Assembly: GCF_045223415.1 (NCBI RefSeq)
Contig: NZ_JBEQZJ010000014.1
Location: 1-64,000 of the forward strand
Length of the DNA: 64,000 nt
Direction: 5' to 3'
Source: Hoskinsella mucinilytica
GTDB taxonomy: Bacteria > Bacillota_I > Bacilli_A > Erysipelotrichales > Erysipelotrichaceae
The notes beneath the pieces are model-generated. The model did no database searches. It saw nothing but the letters and a program-made list of their open reading frames with translations, and had not been told where the DNA came from. The position numbers were made by a program, and so were the translations under genes. Below are positions 44,817 through 54,183 of this stretch, one piece after another; position 1 is the first letter of the stretch, and every line of letters starts with the position of its first letter.

Positions 44817-45176
44817 ATGAAATTTATGAAAGACATGAATGGTGTAAATTGTGGACAAAAACTGAAAAAACTTGCGAAAATCTATTTCTATGTATTCTTT
44901 GCCCTTATGTTGATTCTTGCAGTCATCGGAGTCCTAGGATTCTTCGCAAGCGCCGCTTCCGGTAATGCCGGTACGGCCTTCGGTATCTTGCTTCTTATCG
45001 CACTTTATATCGGATTGCTTGGTTTGATTGGTTTTATGGCTTATCTGAATATGTATGCCAATGGCAATATGGTTGAAATTCAAGAGAAACAATATACCTT
45101 ACTTCAAGACTTATATCAAAAACTTTATGATGATGGAACATTAACTCAAAACACAGACGATAAATTGGAGTTCTGA
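44817..45176 (+). CDS. Two-helix membrane protein, unknown
   Basis: 119 residues with membrane segments at about 25-48 and 58-82 and a polar tail of 35 residues. GAGGAGA is the ribosome site. Operon partner of the zinc-ribbon protein that starts two bases after its stop. Not recognised. Confidence 0.6.
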   Translation: MKFMKDMNGVNCGQKLKKLAKIYFYVFFALMLILAVIGVLGFFASAASGNAGTAFGILLLIALYIGLLGLIGFMAYLNMYANGNMVEIQEKQYTLLQDLYQKLYDDGTLTQNTDDKLEF

Positions 45177-45178
45177 TC

Positions 45179-46438
45179 ATGAGATATCGTCATCAGTTTC
45201 TACTTGATTTGTACCGACATCGAAAATGGAATCTAGATAATCAAATATGGCTTTTTCGCCATGAGCATGTTCTACAAGAACATCATTATGAAAAGGTTTA
45301 TTTATACTGTCGAAATCCAAAAAACATTTTACAAGAAGTCACTTTCCTGATTCAAGCAGGAGATGAAAAAACAGAACACATAGTTTTTGATTTCAAGCAT
45401 CTTAAGCGCTCTTATCAACCAAGTCTTAGAGGGTGCTTGATAGAGCTCCCTTTGCAGATGATCGGAAAGGAATATTCCATCAGTATTCTTTCTTATCGTA
45501 TACAAGGAGTGGAATATCCTTATTTAGAGGAAAATCTTGAGATAACGTTGTCAGACGATCAACAAAGCAAAGCTGTTTCCGCTTTATTATCAGATCATGA
45601 TATCACGATATTCCCATCTATGAGCGATTCTTACATTCTTTGCGCATGTGGATATGCCATGAAACCAAGGGAAACATGTCCGAATTGTCATCGAACAGCT
45701 TCAGATAACGCCATGATCATAGAGAAAGGATGTTCTGCCTATTGTAAAGAGAGCTTTCTAAAACGCTATGTCACAGTTGAAGAAATGTTATATTGTAGAA
45801 AGCATCATTTGGATGTCGGTACTGATCTACAGAAGAAAGCAGCTTCCTTACCAATACAGATTGATGAATCTGATTATTATGATTTAGAAGTGCAATGCAA
45901 AAAAAGACATCAAAAAACAGTAATTGGAATAACTGCGACTATTTCAGCCTTATTGTTATGTTTGATTTTAGCTTTTTCCTTACCTTCATCAAACGATATA
46001 CCTGAAGACCCTCCTATTCCAGATTATTCTTCATCTTTCACCTATCCTTATGAGAAAGAAAGTTTTGATTGTGAAGGTAATTTAAATGGCTATGAAGTGT
46101 TTCTTACATTCACCGGTTATGATCAAAGTGTTGATAAATTAGAAATGCAATTTCGATTCAGCAGTAAAGATCTTGGAGTGGATATATCGCAAATAGATAC
46201 TGATACCTTAGTACAGTTACAGTCTGCTGTTTTAGATCAGTTAGGAATAGATGGAAATGAATATGGATTTTATATCTCACCATATCTTTATGGTGATAAT
46301 CTATATTTTAATATCACCATAGTACTTGATGATATTAGTTATGATACACTGAAAAAATTACAGCTGACCATGATTTCTTTTTATGATATGGATGAAATTA
46401 AAATTGAGTTAGAAAATGAAGGAATGTATTGTTACTAA
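45179..46438 (+). CDS. Zinc-ribbon, membrane-anchored protein, unknown
   Basis: 419 residues. The first 150 residues are a cytoplasmic domain with beta-strand pattern, then a zinc ribbon CACGYAMKPRETCPNC (about 155-172), a membrane segment (about 245-262) and an extracytoplasmic domain of about 150 residues rich in Asp and aromatic residues. No known family seen. Coupled to the preceding membrane protein gene (TTGGAG in its end). The layout suggests a trans-envelope sensor or scaffold, but this is only topology. Confidence 0.6.
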   Translation: MRYRHQFLLDLYRHRKWNLDNQIWLFRHEHVLQEHHYEKVYLYCRNPKNILQEVTFLIQAGDEKTEHIVFDFKHLKRSYQPSLRGCLIELPLQMIGKEYSISILSYRIQGVEYPYLEENLEITLSDDQQSKAVSALLSDHDITIFPSMSDSYILCACGYAMKPRETCPNCHRTASDNAMIIEKGCSAYCKESFLKRYVTVEEMLYCRKHHLDVGTDLQKKAASLPIQIDESDYYDLEVQCKKRHQKTVIGITATISALLLCLILAFSLPSSNDIPEDPPIPDYSSSFTYPYEKESFDCEGNLNGYEVFLTFTGYDQSVDKLEMQFRFSSKDLGVDISQIDTDTLVQLQSAVLDQLGIDGNEYGFYISPYLYGDNLYFNITIVLDDISYDTLKKLQLTMISFYDMDEIKIELENEGMYCY

Positions 46439-46460
46439 AGCAGACAACAGTCTGCTTTTC
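46439..46460 (+). terminator. Terminator after the zinc-ribbon membrane protein
   Basis: Stem 46439-46445/46450-46456 (AGCAGAC with GTCTGCT) plus a T4 run, directly after the stop codon. Confidence 0.7.
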
Positions 46461-46467
46461 TTATATG

Positions 46468-46499
46468 TAAAAAGACGATATACATTAGTATACCGTCTT
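46468..46499 (-). terminator. Terminator after fba
   Basis: Stem 46472-46483/46488-46499 (12 bp, one mismatch) with TTTT on the minus strand. Confidence 0.7.
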
Positions 46500-46511
46500 G
46501 ATTGAATATTC

Positions 46512-47381
46512 TTATTCAGCTTTTCCAGCAGAACCGAACTGATTCATCATAGCAACAACTTTTGCCTGAATTGCATCAGCACCTGGTTTTAATAGTTTAC
46601 GAGGATCGTAACCTTTACCAGCCTGATCTTTACCAGCTTCGATGTATTCACGAGTTGCTGCAGCAAACTCTAACTGAAGTTCAGTGTTTACATTGATTTT
46701 AGATACACCTAAAGAGATTGCTTTTGCGATCTGATCTGCAGGGATACCTGAACCACCATGTAATACCAATGGTTTACCATTTGTAGAAGCCTGGATTTCT
46801 CCTAAACGATCAAAGTTTAATCCAGCCCAATCTGCAGGATATTTACCATGGATATTTCCGATACCAGCAGCTAAGAAATCAACGCCTAATTCAGCGATTG
46901 TCTTACATTCTTCTGGATCAGCTAATTCACCCATAGAAGCAACACCGTCTTCTTCACCACCGATGCCACCAACTTCACATTCGATTGACAATCCTTTTGA
47001 ATGTGCCAATTCGATCATTTCTTTTGATTTTTCTAAGTTTTCATCAAATGCATAGTGAGAACCATCAAACATAACAGAAGTGAAACCTGCAGCGATACAA
47101 GCTTTTGCTCCTTCATAAGTTCCGTGGTCTAAGTGTAATGCAACTGGAACAGTGATTCCTAAGAAATCATGAATTCCTTTCACCATTGCAACTACATTTT
47201 CAAAACCGCACATGTATTTTCCTGCACCTTCAGAAACACCTAACATAACAGGTGATTTTGCTTCTTCTGCTGCAAGTAAAATAGATTTGATCCATTCCAT
47301 GTTGTTAATGTTGAATGCTCCGACTGCGTAATGACCAGCATGAGCTTTTTCGATCATGTCTTTTGCTGAAACTAATGCCAT
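46512..47381 (-). CDS. fba: Fructose-bisphosphate aldolase, class II
   Basis: 289 residues. Zn-binding histidines in HLDHGTYE and VLHGGSGIP, phosphate site in INVNTELQL. Cleaves fructose-1,6-bisphosphate to two triose phosphates in glycolysis; its product links to the KDPG pathway at glyceraldehyde-3-phosphate. I chose the ATG at 47381 with AAGGAGG upstream rather than 47405. Single gene with own terminator. Confidence 0.95.
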   Translation of the reverse strand: MALVSAKDMIEKAHAGHYAVGAFNINNMEWIKSILLAAEEAKSPVMLGVSEGAGKYMCGFENVVAMVKGIHDFLGITVPVALHLDHGTYEGAKACIAAGFTSVMFDGSHYAFDENLEKSKEMIELAHSKGLSIECEVGGIGGEEDGVASMGELADPEECKTIAELGVDFLAAGIGNIHGKYPADWAGLNFDRLGEIQASTNGKPLVLHGGSGIPADQIAKAISLGVSKINVNTELQLEFAAATREYIEAGKDQAGKGYDPRKLLKPGADAIQAKVVAMMNQFGSAGKAE

Positions 47382-47494
47382 AAGTATATTCCTCCTTGAT
47401 TTCATTTACACTCTTATTCTACTTCATTTTTCCCTTTTTGAAAAGCCTTTTGTTATTTATTTCACGTAATTAGATAAATAAAGCGCTCCCATAT

Positions 47495-47520
47495 AAAAAG
47501 CACATTCTCAGAACGTGCTT
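47495..47520 (-). terminator. Terminator after rpoE
   Basis: AAGCAC and ATTCT arms pair with AGAACGTGCTT around 47498-47520, with T5 on the minus strand. It overlaps the rpoE stop codon. Confidence 0.65.
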
Positions 47521-47848
47521 AATAATCTTCTTCCGTTGTTTTTAAAGGAGGAACTTCTTCGATAGCATCTGCTTCATCTTCTTCGTCCTCATCAATTAGG
47601 ATTTCATCTGTATCTACCACAACTTCGTGATAGGTGTGACGTTCCCTTAAATCCCATTTGTTTTCTCCCACACAAACAAATCTTTCATCTAAAGATAAAT
47701 CACTATAAAATTGAGCGATATTATCTTCCTCTTGTGCCTGTGTAAACCCCATGATCTGACATACCTCTTCCCATATTTTTAGGAAAGTGATTGGTTTTTT
47801 CTTCGTGGATAACTGGTCATATGCGACATCGATCATTGCTTTTTTCAT
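47519..47848 (-). CDS. rpoE: RNA polymerase delta subunit
   Basis: 109 residues. N-terminal winged-helix domain (KPITFLKIWEEVCQIMGF, ERFVCVGENKWDLRERHTY), then a short acidic tail (ILIDEDEEDEADAIEE). The tail is shorter than in Bacillus. Delta raises promoter selectivity and RNAP recycling in Firmicutes. It follows argS in one operon; AGGAGG precedes the ATG. Confidence 0.88.
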   Translation of the reverse strand: MKKAMIDVAYDQLSTKKKPITFLKIWEEVCQIMGFTQAQEEDNIAQFYSDLSLDERFVCVGENKWDLRERHTYHEVVVDTDEILIDEDEEDEADAIEEVPPLKTTEEDY

Positions 47849-47865
47849 GTTAAACTTAATTCCTC

Positions 47866-49509
47866 CTACATTTTCTCAATAGCTTCTACCCCGATCAGTT
47901 CCAAGGCGTTCTTCAATGTTATCTTTGTTGCTTTTAATAGAGCAAGACGCTGAGCGCTTAATTCTTCATGCTCTAAGTCAATGACTTTACATGCATTATA
48001 GAAGCTGTGGAAATAAGCAGCCAGCTTCTGTATGTAATTGCACACTTTATGTGGCGCACGTGTTCTGGCAGCATCAGCAACTACATTGGTAAATTCATTG
48101 ATGTATTTCATTAATGCAATTTCCTTTTCATGAGTCAACAGATCATAATTCTCTGCCTGCTTCATGTCAGGTGCCTGGCGCAGAATGGAACACATTCTGG
48201 CATGTGCATATTGCGCATAGTAAACAGGATTGTCATTGCTTTGTTTTCTTGCCAATCCTAAGTCAAAATCTAAGTGTGTATCAACAGCACGTTGTACAAA
48301 GAAATAACGAACTGCATCTACACCAACTTCATCACAAAGCTCACGAATGGTAACTGCATTTCCCAATCGTTTGCTCATTTTTACTTCTTCTCCGTTTTCC
48401 ACAAGACGAACCATCTGAATGATATCAACTTGTAATTTATCCGGATCATTACCCAAAGCCTCAATACTTGCCTTCAAACGTGGAATATAACCATGGTGAT
48501 CTGCACCTAACAAGTCTACCAATAAATCAAAGCCACGATCCAACTTATCCTTATGATATGCAATATCCGGTACAAGGTACGTATAAGATCCATCTGTTTT
48601 TCTTAACACTCGATCTTTATCATCATGGAACTTCGTTGTTTCAAACCAAAGAGCTCCATCCTTTTCATAAGTCATACCTTTTTCATCCAAAACAGCAAGT
48701 GCTGCCTCTACTTTACCTTCATCACGAATGCTTTGTTCACTGCTCCATACATCGAAATGTACACGGAAGTTATCCAAATCACGTTTGATTTTATTTAATT
48801 CAAACTCAATCCCCTTTTCTTTAAAGAATTTCAAATTGGCTTCGTTTTCTTCTACATAACGATCCTTATAAGTTTCGGCAATTTCAATGGCAATCTTCTT
48901 TACATCCTCACCATGATATCCATCTTCCGGAAGAACAAAGTCTAAACCTAAATGCTCACGATATCTGGCTTGTAATGATTTCCCAAGATTGATGATCTGG
49001 TTTCCGGCATCATTTACATAATACTCACGACATACGTCATAACCACTAGCCTTCATCAAACGAGTGATACTATCACCCCAAGCTGCACCACGTGCATGCC
49101 CTAAGTGTAAATCACCGGTTGGATTTGCGGAAACATATTCTACATTCACTTTTATGTTATGACCAGTATCATTATGACCAAAATCATCACCATCCTGAAT
49201 AACGGTTTCAATGATCTTAGCCAAAGACGTATTTTTAATTTTAAAATTAATAAACCCCGGTCCTGCAATATCACATTCTTCAATATCTGCCTGTTCCTTG
49301 TTTAATGCTGCTAAAATTCCTTCAGCTATCTTTCTTGGATTATTCTTCAATACTCTAGTCAACTGCATCGCAACATTGGTTGAATAATCACCATGACTTT
49401 TATCCTTTGGGATTTCAATGACAATATCATTCTCTGACAATTCTTGAGAAAAAGCATTTTGTACTGCATCCTTCAAAGCATGTTTTAAATTCATTTCGAT
49501 CTGGTTCAT
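47866..49509 (-). CDS. argS: Arginyl-tRNA synthetase
   Basis: 547 residues. Class I synthetase: HIGH-type motif NPTGDLHLGHARGAAWGD, KMSK-like motif MSKRLGNAVT near the middle, Arg-specific N-terminal Add-1 domain and C-terminal anticodon-binding helices. Charges tRNA-Arg. The start ATG at 49509 has AGGAGG upstream and lies in the end of the DUF1934 gene. Confidence 0.96.
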   Translation of the reverse strand: MNQIEMNLKHALKDAVQNAFSQELSENDIVIEIPKDKSHGDYSTNVAMQLTRVLKNNPRKIAEGILAALNKEQADIEECDIAGPGFINFKIKNTSLAKIIETVIQDGDDFGHNDTGHNIKVNVEYVSANPTGDLHLGHARGAAWGDSITRLMKASGYDVCREYYVNDAGNQIINLGKSLQARYREHLGLDFVLPEDGYHGEDVKKIAIEIAETYKDRYVEENEANLKFFKEKGIEFELNKIKRDLDNFRVHFDVWSSEQSIRDEGKVEAALAVLDEKGMTYEKDGALWFETTKFHDDKDRVLRKTDGSYTYLVPDIAYHKDKLDRGFDLLVDLLGADHHGYIPRLKASIEALGNDPDKLQVDIIQMVRLVENGEEVKMSKRLGNAVTIRELCDEVGVDAVRYFFVQRAVDTHLDFDLGLARKQSNDNPVYYAQYAHARMCSILRQAPDMKQAENYDLLTHEKEIALMKYINEFTNVVADAARTRAPHKVCNYIQKLAAYFHSFYNACKVIDLEHEELSAQRLALLKATKITLKNALELIGVEAIEKM

Positions 49510-49898
49510 GCCTGATCCTCCTTCAATATCCATAATATGCGGTAGCCATCTGTCACTTCACCTTCACTAAGGATGTCATATTCCAAAGCGATGATGTTAT
49601 CTTTCCTTATATATTTATGCGTATAAATTCCTAACTCAATCGTTCCAAATTCTGACAGTACGCTTCCAATGGTTGTTTCCTTGTGACGAAATAACAGCTG
49701 TGTCTGAATTTCTCCTTTACGTTCAAGTTGAAGTTCATCATCGTCTGCCTTTACCTTCACTGTTGTTGTCTGATCTTTTTCTACATATTCTATGCTAATC
49801 AAAGATCCTTTTTTCATAAAATCTACATAGCCATCAAACATGAGATTTTTCTCATCTGTATATCGATCCTTTTGTTTCACTATAAGATGTTTTTTCAT
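49506..49898 (-). CDS. DUF1934 family protein (YwiB-like)
   Basis: 130 residues. Beta-barrel pattern with TTVKVKADDDELQLERKG and LGIYTHKYIRKDN matches the DUF1934 (calycin-like) family, which often stands next to argS and rpoE in Firmicutes, as it does here. Function unknown. I chose the ATG at 49898 after GGTGAT; a TATAAT on the minus strand lies near 49920, so the upstream ATG at 49922 would fall in the promoter. It overlaps argS by four bases. Confidence 0.8.
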   Translation of the reverse strand: MKKHLIVKQKDRYTDEKNLMFDGYVDFMKKGSLISIEYVEKDQTTTVKVKADDDELQLERKGEIQTQLLFRHKETTIGSVLSEFGTIELGIYTHKYIRKDNIIALEYDILSEGEVTDGYRILWILKEDQA

Positions 49899-50002
49899 GT
49901 TATCACCACTTATCATGAGCATTATAGCAGAATTTTATATTCATGCAACCTTTTTGATGAAAAAAGATGAAAAACTTACTCTAAATAATCACTCTTATCA
50001 AG

Positions 50003-50127
50003 AATGCTTCCTTATATTATATATATAGCAGTATTTGCAAATGCAGAAATGCTTCCTTATATTATATAGGAACAATATATCATAGCAATCTAGTAGAAGA
50101 TAAAAACTCTTCCTTATAATATATAAG
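50003..50127. repeat. Three copies of an AT-rich repeat before the AraC gene
   Basis: AATGCTTCCTTATATTATAT plus A at 50003-50023 and, identical, at 50048-50068 (45-bp step). A third, variant copy with palindromic form CTTCCTTATAATATATAAG lies at 50109-50127. A related copy CTTCCTTATATATATA is at 51742, and an inverted one (TATAATATAAGG) at 51806-51817. They bracket the AraC regulator gene and may be its binding sites. Confidence 0.55.
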
Positions 50128-50162
50128 AAAAAAGTTTGGTTCATTAATCTGACAAATCCGCT

Positions 50163-50168
50163 TATAAT
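50163..50168 (+). promoter_or_regulatory. -10 box of the AraC gene promoter
   Basis: TATAAT, 66 bases before the start codon; a weak -35 TTCATT is 17 bp upstream. It lies just downstream of the repeats. Confidence 0.5.
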
Positions 50169-50234
50169 AAAACAGGACAAAATGAACACTAATTGATACA
50201 ATATGGATACAAGAATAAAAGAGGAGAAAAAAAC

Positions 50235-51647
50235 ATGGAATGGATCAATATTGTACAAAACGCTTTGAATGATATCGAGGATCATCTTCTAGAAGATATC
50301 AACGCCGATAAGATTGCCAGTCAATACTTTATTTCAAGCGTGTATTTTCAAAAAATATTCAGTATCATTACCGGTTTTACGATCAATGACTACATTAAGA
50401 ACCGACGACTTTCACTTGCGGGTGAGGAATTGGTGAACAATCAAATGAAAATTATTGATGTTGCTTTTAAATATGGCTATGAATCACCTGAGAGCTTTAC
50501 TAAAGCTTTTACACGTTTCCATGGTTTTGCGCCTTCACAAATGCGGAAAGGAATCTGCAAGTTAAATTACTTTTTACCATTAAATATCAATATTCAAGTT
50601 AACGGTGGCTTTATTACATCTAGGAAGCTGATTCCTAATGTAGAACGACTGTATCAGGTAAAATCAGAGAACTATATGTTTCCAAGCTGTATGCGCTCGG
50701 TGATGTCCGCTTTTCATGAAGATAAGGCTTATGACTTTGCTTTCTTTGCGGGTGTCTGCGGTGATTTCTTTACACAGATATGGTTGGAACCGAAATGGCG
50801 TTATAATGATTCTTATTCCAATGTCTGCAAAGCAACTCAAAAACCAATCAAAGCTGCCTTCGATGCCTGTGGTTATGAATATACCTATGTAGACCATGCA
50901 CAGATCAAAGAGAACGAAGCAGAAATGCTTCAAAGAATCATCGCATCAATCGATAAAGGATTACCGGTACTTGCTTTTGGAATTGTCGGGCCCCCGGTTT
51001 GTTCTATGATATGTGGATATGCAGAAGAAGGTAAGCAACTGATTGGTTGGTCGCAATTTAGCGGTGAAGTCATAGAAGATGAGATCATCGATCAGGTTTG
51101 TGCAGAAAATTATTTCCAAGTAGAGAGTGTATTATCACATGTGGAAACACTCATTTTCTTCGGTAAAAAGAAACCTCGATCATCTATCGCAGAAAACATC
51201 AAACAATCTATTCTCAACATTCCATCATTAGCTGCTTTACCTTCCACTGATGAATTGCGTATGGGTAAGGATGCCTTCGATGCTTGGGCTGATTCATTAT
51301 TATGTGATGAATACTTTGAAGATGAGACAATGTTAGAAGGACCTTTGGATACTTACCAAAGCTGTGTGGTACAAACCGGTACCAATTTATTTTATCTAGA
51401 ATCTTATCTAGAGCACGCATTCACGCTTTGTCCTGAAATAGAAACTGAACTAAAAACACTCATGGATCTATTCGCAAAAGAAAAAGAAGCTTTTGACCAT
51501 TTGATTGAATATCAAGGTGGTTATTTCTTTGAAAAAGATCGTAAAGCATTATTAGATAAAAGCTTCCGTCAAGGTTTAGCAAAACATGTCATAACAGTTG
51601 GCAACTGTTATGAAAAAGCAATACATTCCATCAAAGAAACACGCTAA
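50235..51647 (+). CDS. AraC-family regulator fused to a BtrH-like (papain/C39-fold) domain
   Basis: 470 residues. The AraC/XylS double HTH is N-terminal (about 8-108): INADKIASQYFISSVYFQKI and VAFKYGYESPESFTKAF. The rest resembles BtrH N-terminal-type domains: FFAGVCGDFFTQIW, LPVLAFGIVGPPVCSMICGY. This fold is papain-like; here it may bind a ligand rather than act as a protease. I chose the ATG at 50235 with GAGGAGA upstream. No obvious target operon is adjacent. Confidence 0.8.
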   Translation: MEWINIVQNALNDIEDHLLEDINADKIASQYFISSVYFQKIFSIITGFTINDYIKNRRLSLAGEELVNNQMKIIDVAFKYGYESPESFTKAFTRFHGFAPSQMRKGICKLNYFLPLNINIQVNGGFITSRKLIPNVERLYQVKSENYMFPSCMRSVMSAFHEDKAYDFAFFAGVCGDFFTQIWLEPKWRYNDSYSNVCKATQKPIKAAFDACGYEYTYVDHAQIKENEAEMLQRIIASIDKGLPVLAFGIVGPPVCSMICGYAEEGKQLIGWSQFSGEVIEDEIIDQVCAENYFQVESVLSHVETLIFFGKKKPRSSIAENIKQSILNIPSLAALPSTDELRMGKDAFDAWADSLLCDEYFEDETMLEGPLDTYQSCVVQTGTNLFYLESYLEHAFTLCPEIETELKTLMDLFAKEKEAFDHLIEYQGGYFFEKDRKALLDKSFRQGLAKHVITVGNCYEKAIHSIKETR

Positions 51648-52042
51648 TAATTATGATACTAATTAGACAGCCAATGGCTGTCTTTTGTCATTCTTTTCAT
51701 ACACACACGATCTTTCGTATTTACAATATTTTCTATTCATTCTTCCTTATATATATAGCAAAAAGAATGCACATAGTAATTCTAATTATATCATATTCCA
51801 CTTTTATAATATAAGGATACTATGTGATTTTATCATTTTAAACAAGACAAGATCTGTCAAAGCATCCCATTTTTCGATTGAATGCGTTTTCAATCGCTCT
51901 GATACATAGATATCTTATTATTTCCGTTTTATTATATTCCACTTTTATAATATGTGTTTTTGCATTTATTTTGGACATATTGGATATCTTTCGTTTAGAA
52001 AGAGGCATTCATGCACAAACTATTTCATATAGAGGTGGCGTT
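51648..52042. other. Intergenic region AraC / PBP
   Basis: Holds a terminator (51665-51683), a copy of the AT-rich repeat at 51742-51757, and two exact copies of ATATTCCACTTTTATAATAT at 51793-51812 and 51934-51953. Reading frames here lack ribosome sites. The PBP promoter must lie within this region. Confidence 0.45.
51665..51687 (+). terminator. Terminator of the AraC gene
   Basis: Perfect 8-bp stem 51665-51672/51676-51683 (AGACAGCC with GGCTGTCT), then TTTTGT. Confidence 0.75.
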
Positions 52043-53905
52043 ATGAAAACTTTCAAAAGGGTTTTATTTTCTTTCATTTTTTGTATATTGACCATCATGG
52101 TACTGCTTTATGGTGCAGCCTATGTGGATACGTTGTCTCTGGATGAGCAACGAAAGAACATCACCGTTTATGATAAGAATGGTGATGTGATGTATGAATC
52201 CAATTTTAAGAAGGATATGAAATGGACCAGTATTGATGATATCCCTGAGTTTATACAAAAAGCATTTGTCAGTGTAGAAGATAAACGATTTTACTATCAT
52301 GCCGGTTTTGATCCGATTCGAATATCAAAAGCACTGCTTGTGGATCTGAAACATGGTAGCATTGTCGAAGGTGGTTCCACCATCACACAACAATATGCGA
52401 AAAATCTTTTTCTGACAAATGAACAAACGATATCCAGAAAAATAGAAGAGCTTTATGATTCCGCAAGACTTGAGATGCAATACAGCAAATCAGAAATTCT
52501 GGAAGGTTATCTCAATACCGTTTACTTTGGTCATGGTGTATATGGTATCAATGCGGCATCTCATTATTTTTTTGATAAAGAGATGAAGGATCTGACCACA
52601 GCCCAGGTCGCTATGTTGATCGGTATTCCAAATGGCCCCAGTATCTATTCCCCCTTCTTACATCCTGACAACGCTATCGCACGTGAGAAGTTGATACTGA
52701 ACATCTTATACGAAAATGAATTGATATCAAAAGCAGAATATGATAAATCAGTGAAGGAACCACTGGCGTTATCAACAAAAGAAGATATTCAAACAAGCGG
52801 TATCGAGCAGTATTACATAGATGCTGTCATATCTCAATTAAACTCCATGCATATTAATTTGAATCAAGAGGTTGCTGTTTACACCTATTATGATCCTGAT
52901 GCTCAAAAAGCATTATCCAATGCCATCAAGGTAAATACCAGTGCAGACAACGATCTGGAAGTTGCCGGTACCATTACACAACCATTTACCGGAAACATCC
53001 TTGCCATAGCAGGAGGCAAAGATTATACCATCAGTCAATATGATCGAGCGATGTATTCCTCCAGACAAATTGCCAGTACGATCAAACCGTTATTATACTA
53101 CTGCGCCTTACAACAAGGCTTTACCCCTTCCACCCAGTTTCTATCACAAGAAACGACATTTCAGCTAGGTGAACACGATGAATATAAACCGGCCAATTAC
53201 AACAACGATTATCCAAACAAAAAAATCAGTATGATCAATGCCATCGCAATGTCAGATAACATCTTCGCAGTAAAGACGCATTTATTTCTCGGATTAGATA
53301 CCCTGGACCATGCATTAAAAGATTTCGGTGTCACGCAATCCGAACCGAATGCCAGTGAAGCTTTGGGATGCGTCAATATGTCTGTGACCCAACTTTCAAG
53401 CATTTACAATACCTTTGCCAGTGAAGGCTTATATATAGAGCCATCTATGATTTCGAAAATAACTTCCAAAGAAAAAACTTTGTATGAACGAAAGATAGAA
53501 CCGAAGCGACTATTACAACGAGATGAAACGCTCATCTTGAATCAAATGTTAACCGCTACCTATGATGTCAAAAACAAGACCTATGGCTTACCTAGCATGT
53601 ATGGTTCCAATCCGCAAGTCAAAGTCGGTGTGAAATCAGGCACAAGCGATTGGGATTCTTGGGTCATGGGATTTAATCCGGAATATACGATCGGGATATG
53701 GAGCGGCTTTGATGATAATCGAGATCTAGGCAAGGAATATTACATGGTCAGTAAAAATATCTTCAAACAAACCTTTGACACTTTATACGAACACAAAGAT
53801 GAAGTATGGTATCAACCAAGTGATAACATTGTCATTCGTAAGGTCAACCCCATTACCGGTGAAAACAGCAGTGACGGAAGCCTATATTGGTATCTGAAAG
53901 AGTAA
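52043..53905 (+). CDS. Class A penicillin-binding protein (bifunctional transglycosylase/transpeptidase)
   Basis: 620 residues. N-terminal membrane anchor (about 6-26). The GT51 glycosyltransferase domain (about 55-230) has VSVEDKRFYYHAGFD and EGGSTITQQYAKNL. The transpeptidase domain (about 300-570) has STIKP with the acyl Ser near 344, SDN in AMSDNIFAVKT and KSGT in GVKSGTSDWDSW. Polymerises and cross-links peptidoglycan; target of beta-lactams. I chose the ATG at 52043 after AGGTGGCG; the longer frame (from 51878) has no ribosome site. Confidence 0.93.
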   Translation: MKTFKRVLFSFIFCILTIMVLLYGAAYVDTLSLDEQRKNITVYDKNGDVMYESNFKKDMKWTSIDDIPEFIQKAFVSVEDKRFYYHAGFDPIRISKALLVDLKHGSIVEGGSTITQQYAKNLFLTNEQTISRKIEELYDSARLEMQYSKSEILEGYLNTVYFGHGVYGINAASHYFFDKEMKDLTTAQVAMLIGIPNGPSIYSPFLHPDNAIAREKLILNILYENELISKAEYDKSVKEPLALSTKEDIQTSGIEQYYIDAVISQLNSMHINLNQEVAVYTYYDPDAQKALSNAIKVNTSADNDLEVAGTITQPFTGNILAIAGGKDYTISQYDRAMYSSRQIASTIKPLLYYCALQQGFTPSTQFLSQETTFQLGEHDEYKPANYNNDYPNKKISMINAIAMSDNIFAVKTHLFLGLDTLDHALKDFGVTQSEPNASEALGCVNMSVTQLSSIYNTFASEGLYIEPSMISKITSKEKTLYERKIEPKRLLQRDETLILNQMLTATYDVKNKTYGLPSMYGSNPQVKVGVKSGTSDWDSWVMGFNPEYTIGIWSGFDDNRDLGKEYYMVSKNIFKQTFDTLYEHKDEVWYQPSDNIVIRKVNPITGENSSDGSLYWYLKE

Positions 53906-54183
53906 GGAAAACGCTACCACTAAGCAAAATCTCTGATTTTATCTATTTATAGCGTACAATTTTGGTTTTTTTGTCTATAAATGTGTGAACTATGTGTGAA
54001 ATTCAAAATAATTTAAAAAACTTTTAAAGTTTCGCAAAACTCAAGAAAAGCCTTTGGATATCACGGAAATACCAAGTTTCATTCATCCTCGAACATTACA
54101 ATTTCGTAAGTTTTCTTTATTTTTGGGGTTGCAAACCTTTTGGGCGTTTGTTACAATGAGTGCGTTGATGTCGAGGTGATTAG
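53906..54183. other. Intergenic region with two 11-bp-spaced direct repeats and a promoter
   Basis: ATGTGTGAA occurs at 53981-53989 and 53992-54000, an 11-bp step typical of OmpR-family regulator sites such as WalR. A near-consensus promoter TTGCAA (54129-54134), 17-bp spacer, TACAAT (54152-54157) serves the downstream gene. Confidence 0.5.

Noticed and set aside
50003..50127. CRISPR array
   Set aside because: Only three copies, unequal spacing, AT-only palindromic units and no cas genes.
51878..52042. Extra N-terminal 55 residues of the class A PBP
   Set aside because: The added part contains a second hydrophobic helix without ribosome site, and AGGTGGCG fits the ATG at 52043.
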